From JAZDHV01 sp043810355 (GTDB lineage: Archaea; Nanobdellota; Nanobdellia; Woesearchaeales; JAGVYU01): 13,452 nucleotides of DNA. Positions within the stretch are counted from its first letter, which is position 1; each line of letters opens with the position of its first letter. The stretch is taken from assembly GCA_043810355.1 (NCBI GenBank), contig JBDROB010000071.1, positions 1 through 13,452 on the forward strand. The letters run 5' to 3'. A program made the position numbers and the translations under genes. Shown piece by piece: positions 13,450 to 13,452 of this stretch. A model generated the notes under the pieces. It had not been told where the DNA came from, ran no database searches, and saw only the letters and a list, made by a program, of their open reading frames with translations.

Positions 13450-13452
13450 AAA

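Overview
The window looks like chromosomal DNA of a DPANN-type archaeon, most plausibly in or near the Woesearchaeota/Pacearchaeota; this is inferred from gene content, not from a marker gene. The clues are AT-rich DNA, archaeal TATA elements, a few GAGGTG-type ribosome binding sites, and large exported proteins that begin with a pilin-like Lys-Gly-Gln-(Val/Ile)-Thr signal followed by a hydrophobic helix. A TumE (DUF6516)/HVO_A0114-type toxin-antitoxin pair fits the same picture. There is no rRNA, tRNA, CRISPR array or transposase.

Left part (1-2660): a small AbrB-like gene at 129-268, broken by a one-base frameshift in a poly-A run; a decayed copy of its start (278-330); an unrecognised 353-aa protein (331-1392); a roughly 170-bp block of imperfect direct repeats rich in hairpins (1565-1715); then a two-gene module, a TumE/DUF6516 toxin-like protein (1808-2131) followed 3 bases later by an HVO_A0114-type winged-helix protein (2135-2515). 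An inverted repeat over the TATA box of the module is a good candidate autoregulatory operator. Hairpins at 2593-2658 separate it from the next block.

Main part (2846-13147): five consecutive plus-strand genes of what appears to be one cell-surface system. Genes A (1215 aa) and B (767 aa) share a class III (type IV pilin-like) signal and a homologous head domain, followed by very different large ectodomains: A is cysteine-rich with Ig-like repeats, B has CnaB/carboxypeptidase-regulatory-like and PEGA-like beta modules. Gene C (447 aa) is a secreted cysteine-rich protein with a calcium-loop-like motif. Gene D (541 aa) has an N-terminal membrane anchor, a long charged helical region, a beta domain and a Thr-rich mucin-like tail. 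Gene E (252 aa) is a six-helix membrane protein whose ATG overlaps the stop of D. The simplest reading is a surface appendage or adhesion complex: A and B as pilin-processed structural or tip proteins, C and D as exported partners, E as the membrane platform. I know no characterised system with this layout.

The non-coding DNA is unusually structured: tandem duplications of the last codons and stop of two genes, a 16-bp minisatellite ending exactly at the start codon of D, and runs of perfect short-loop hairpins at the end of the window (13147-13449).
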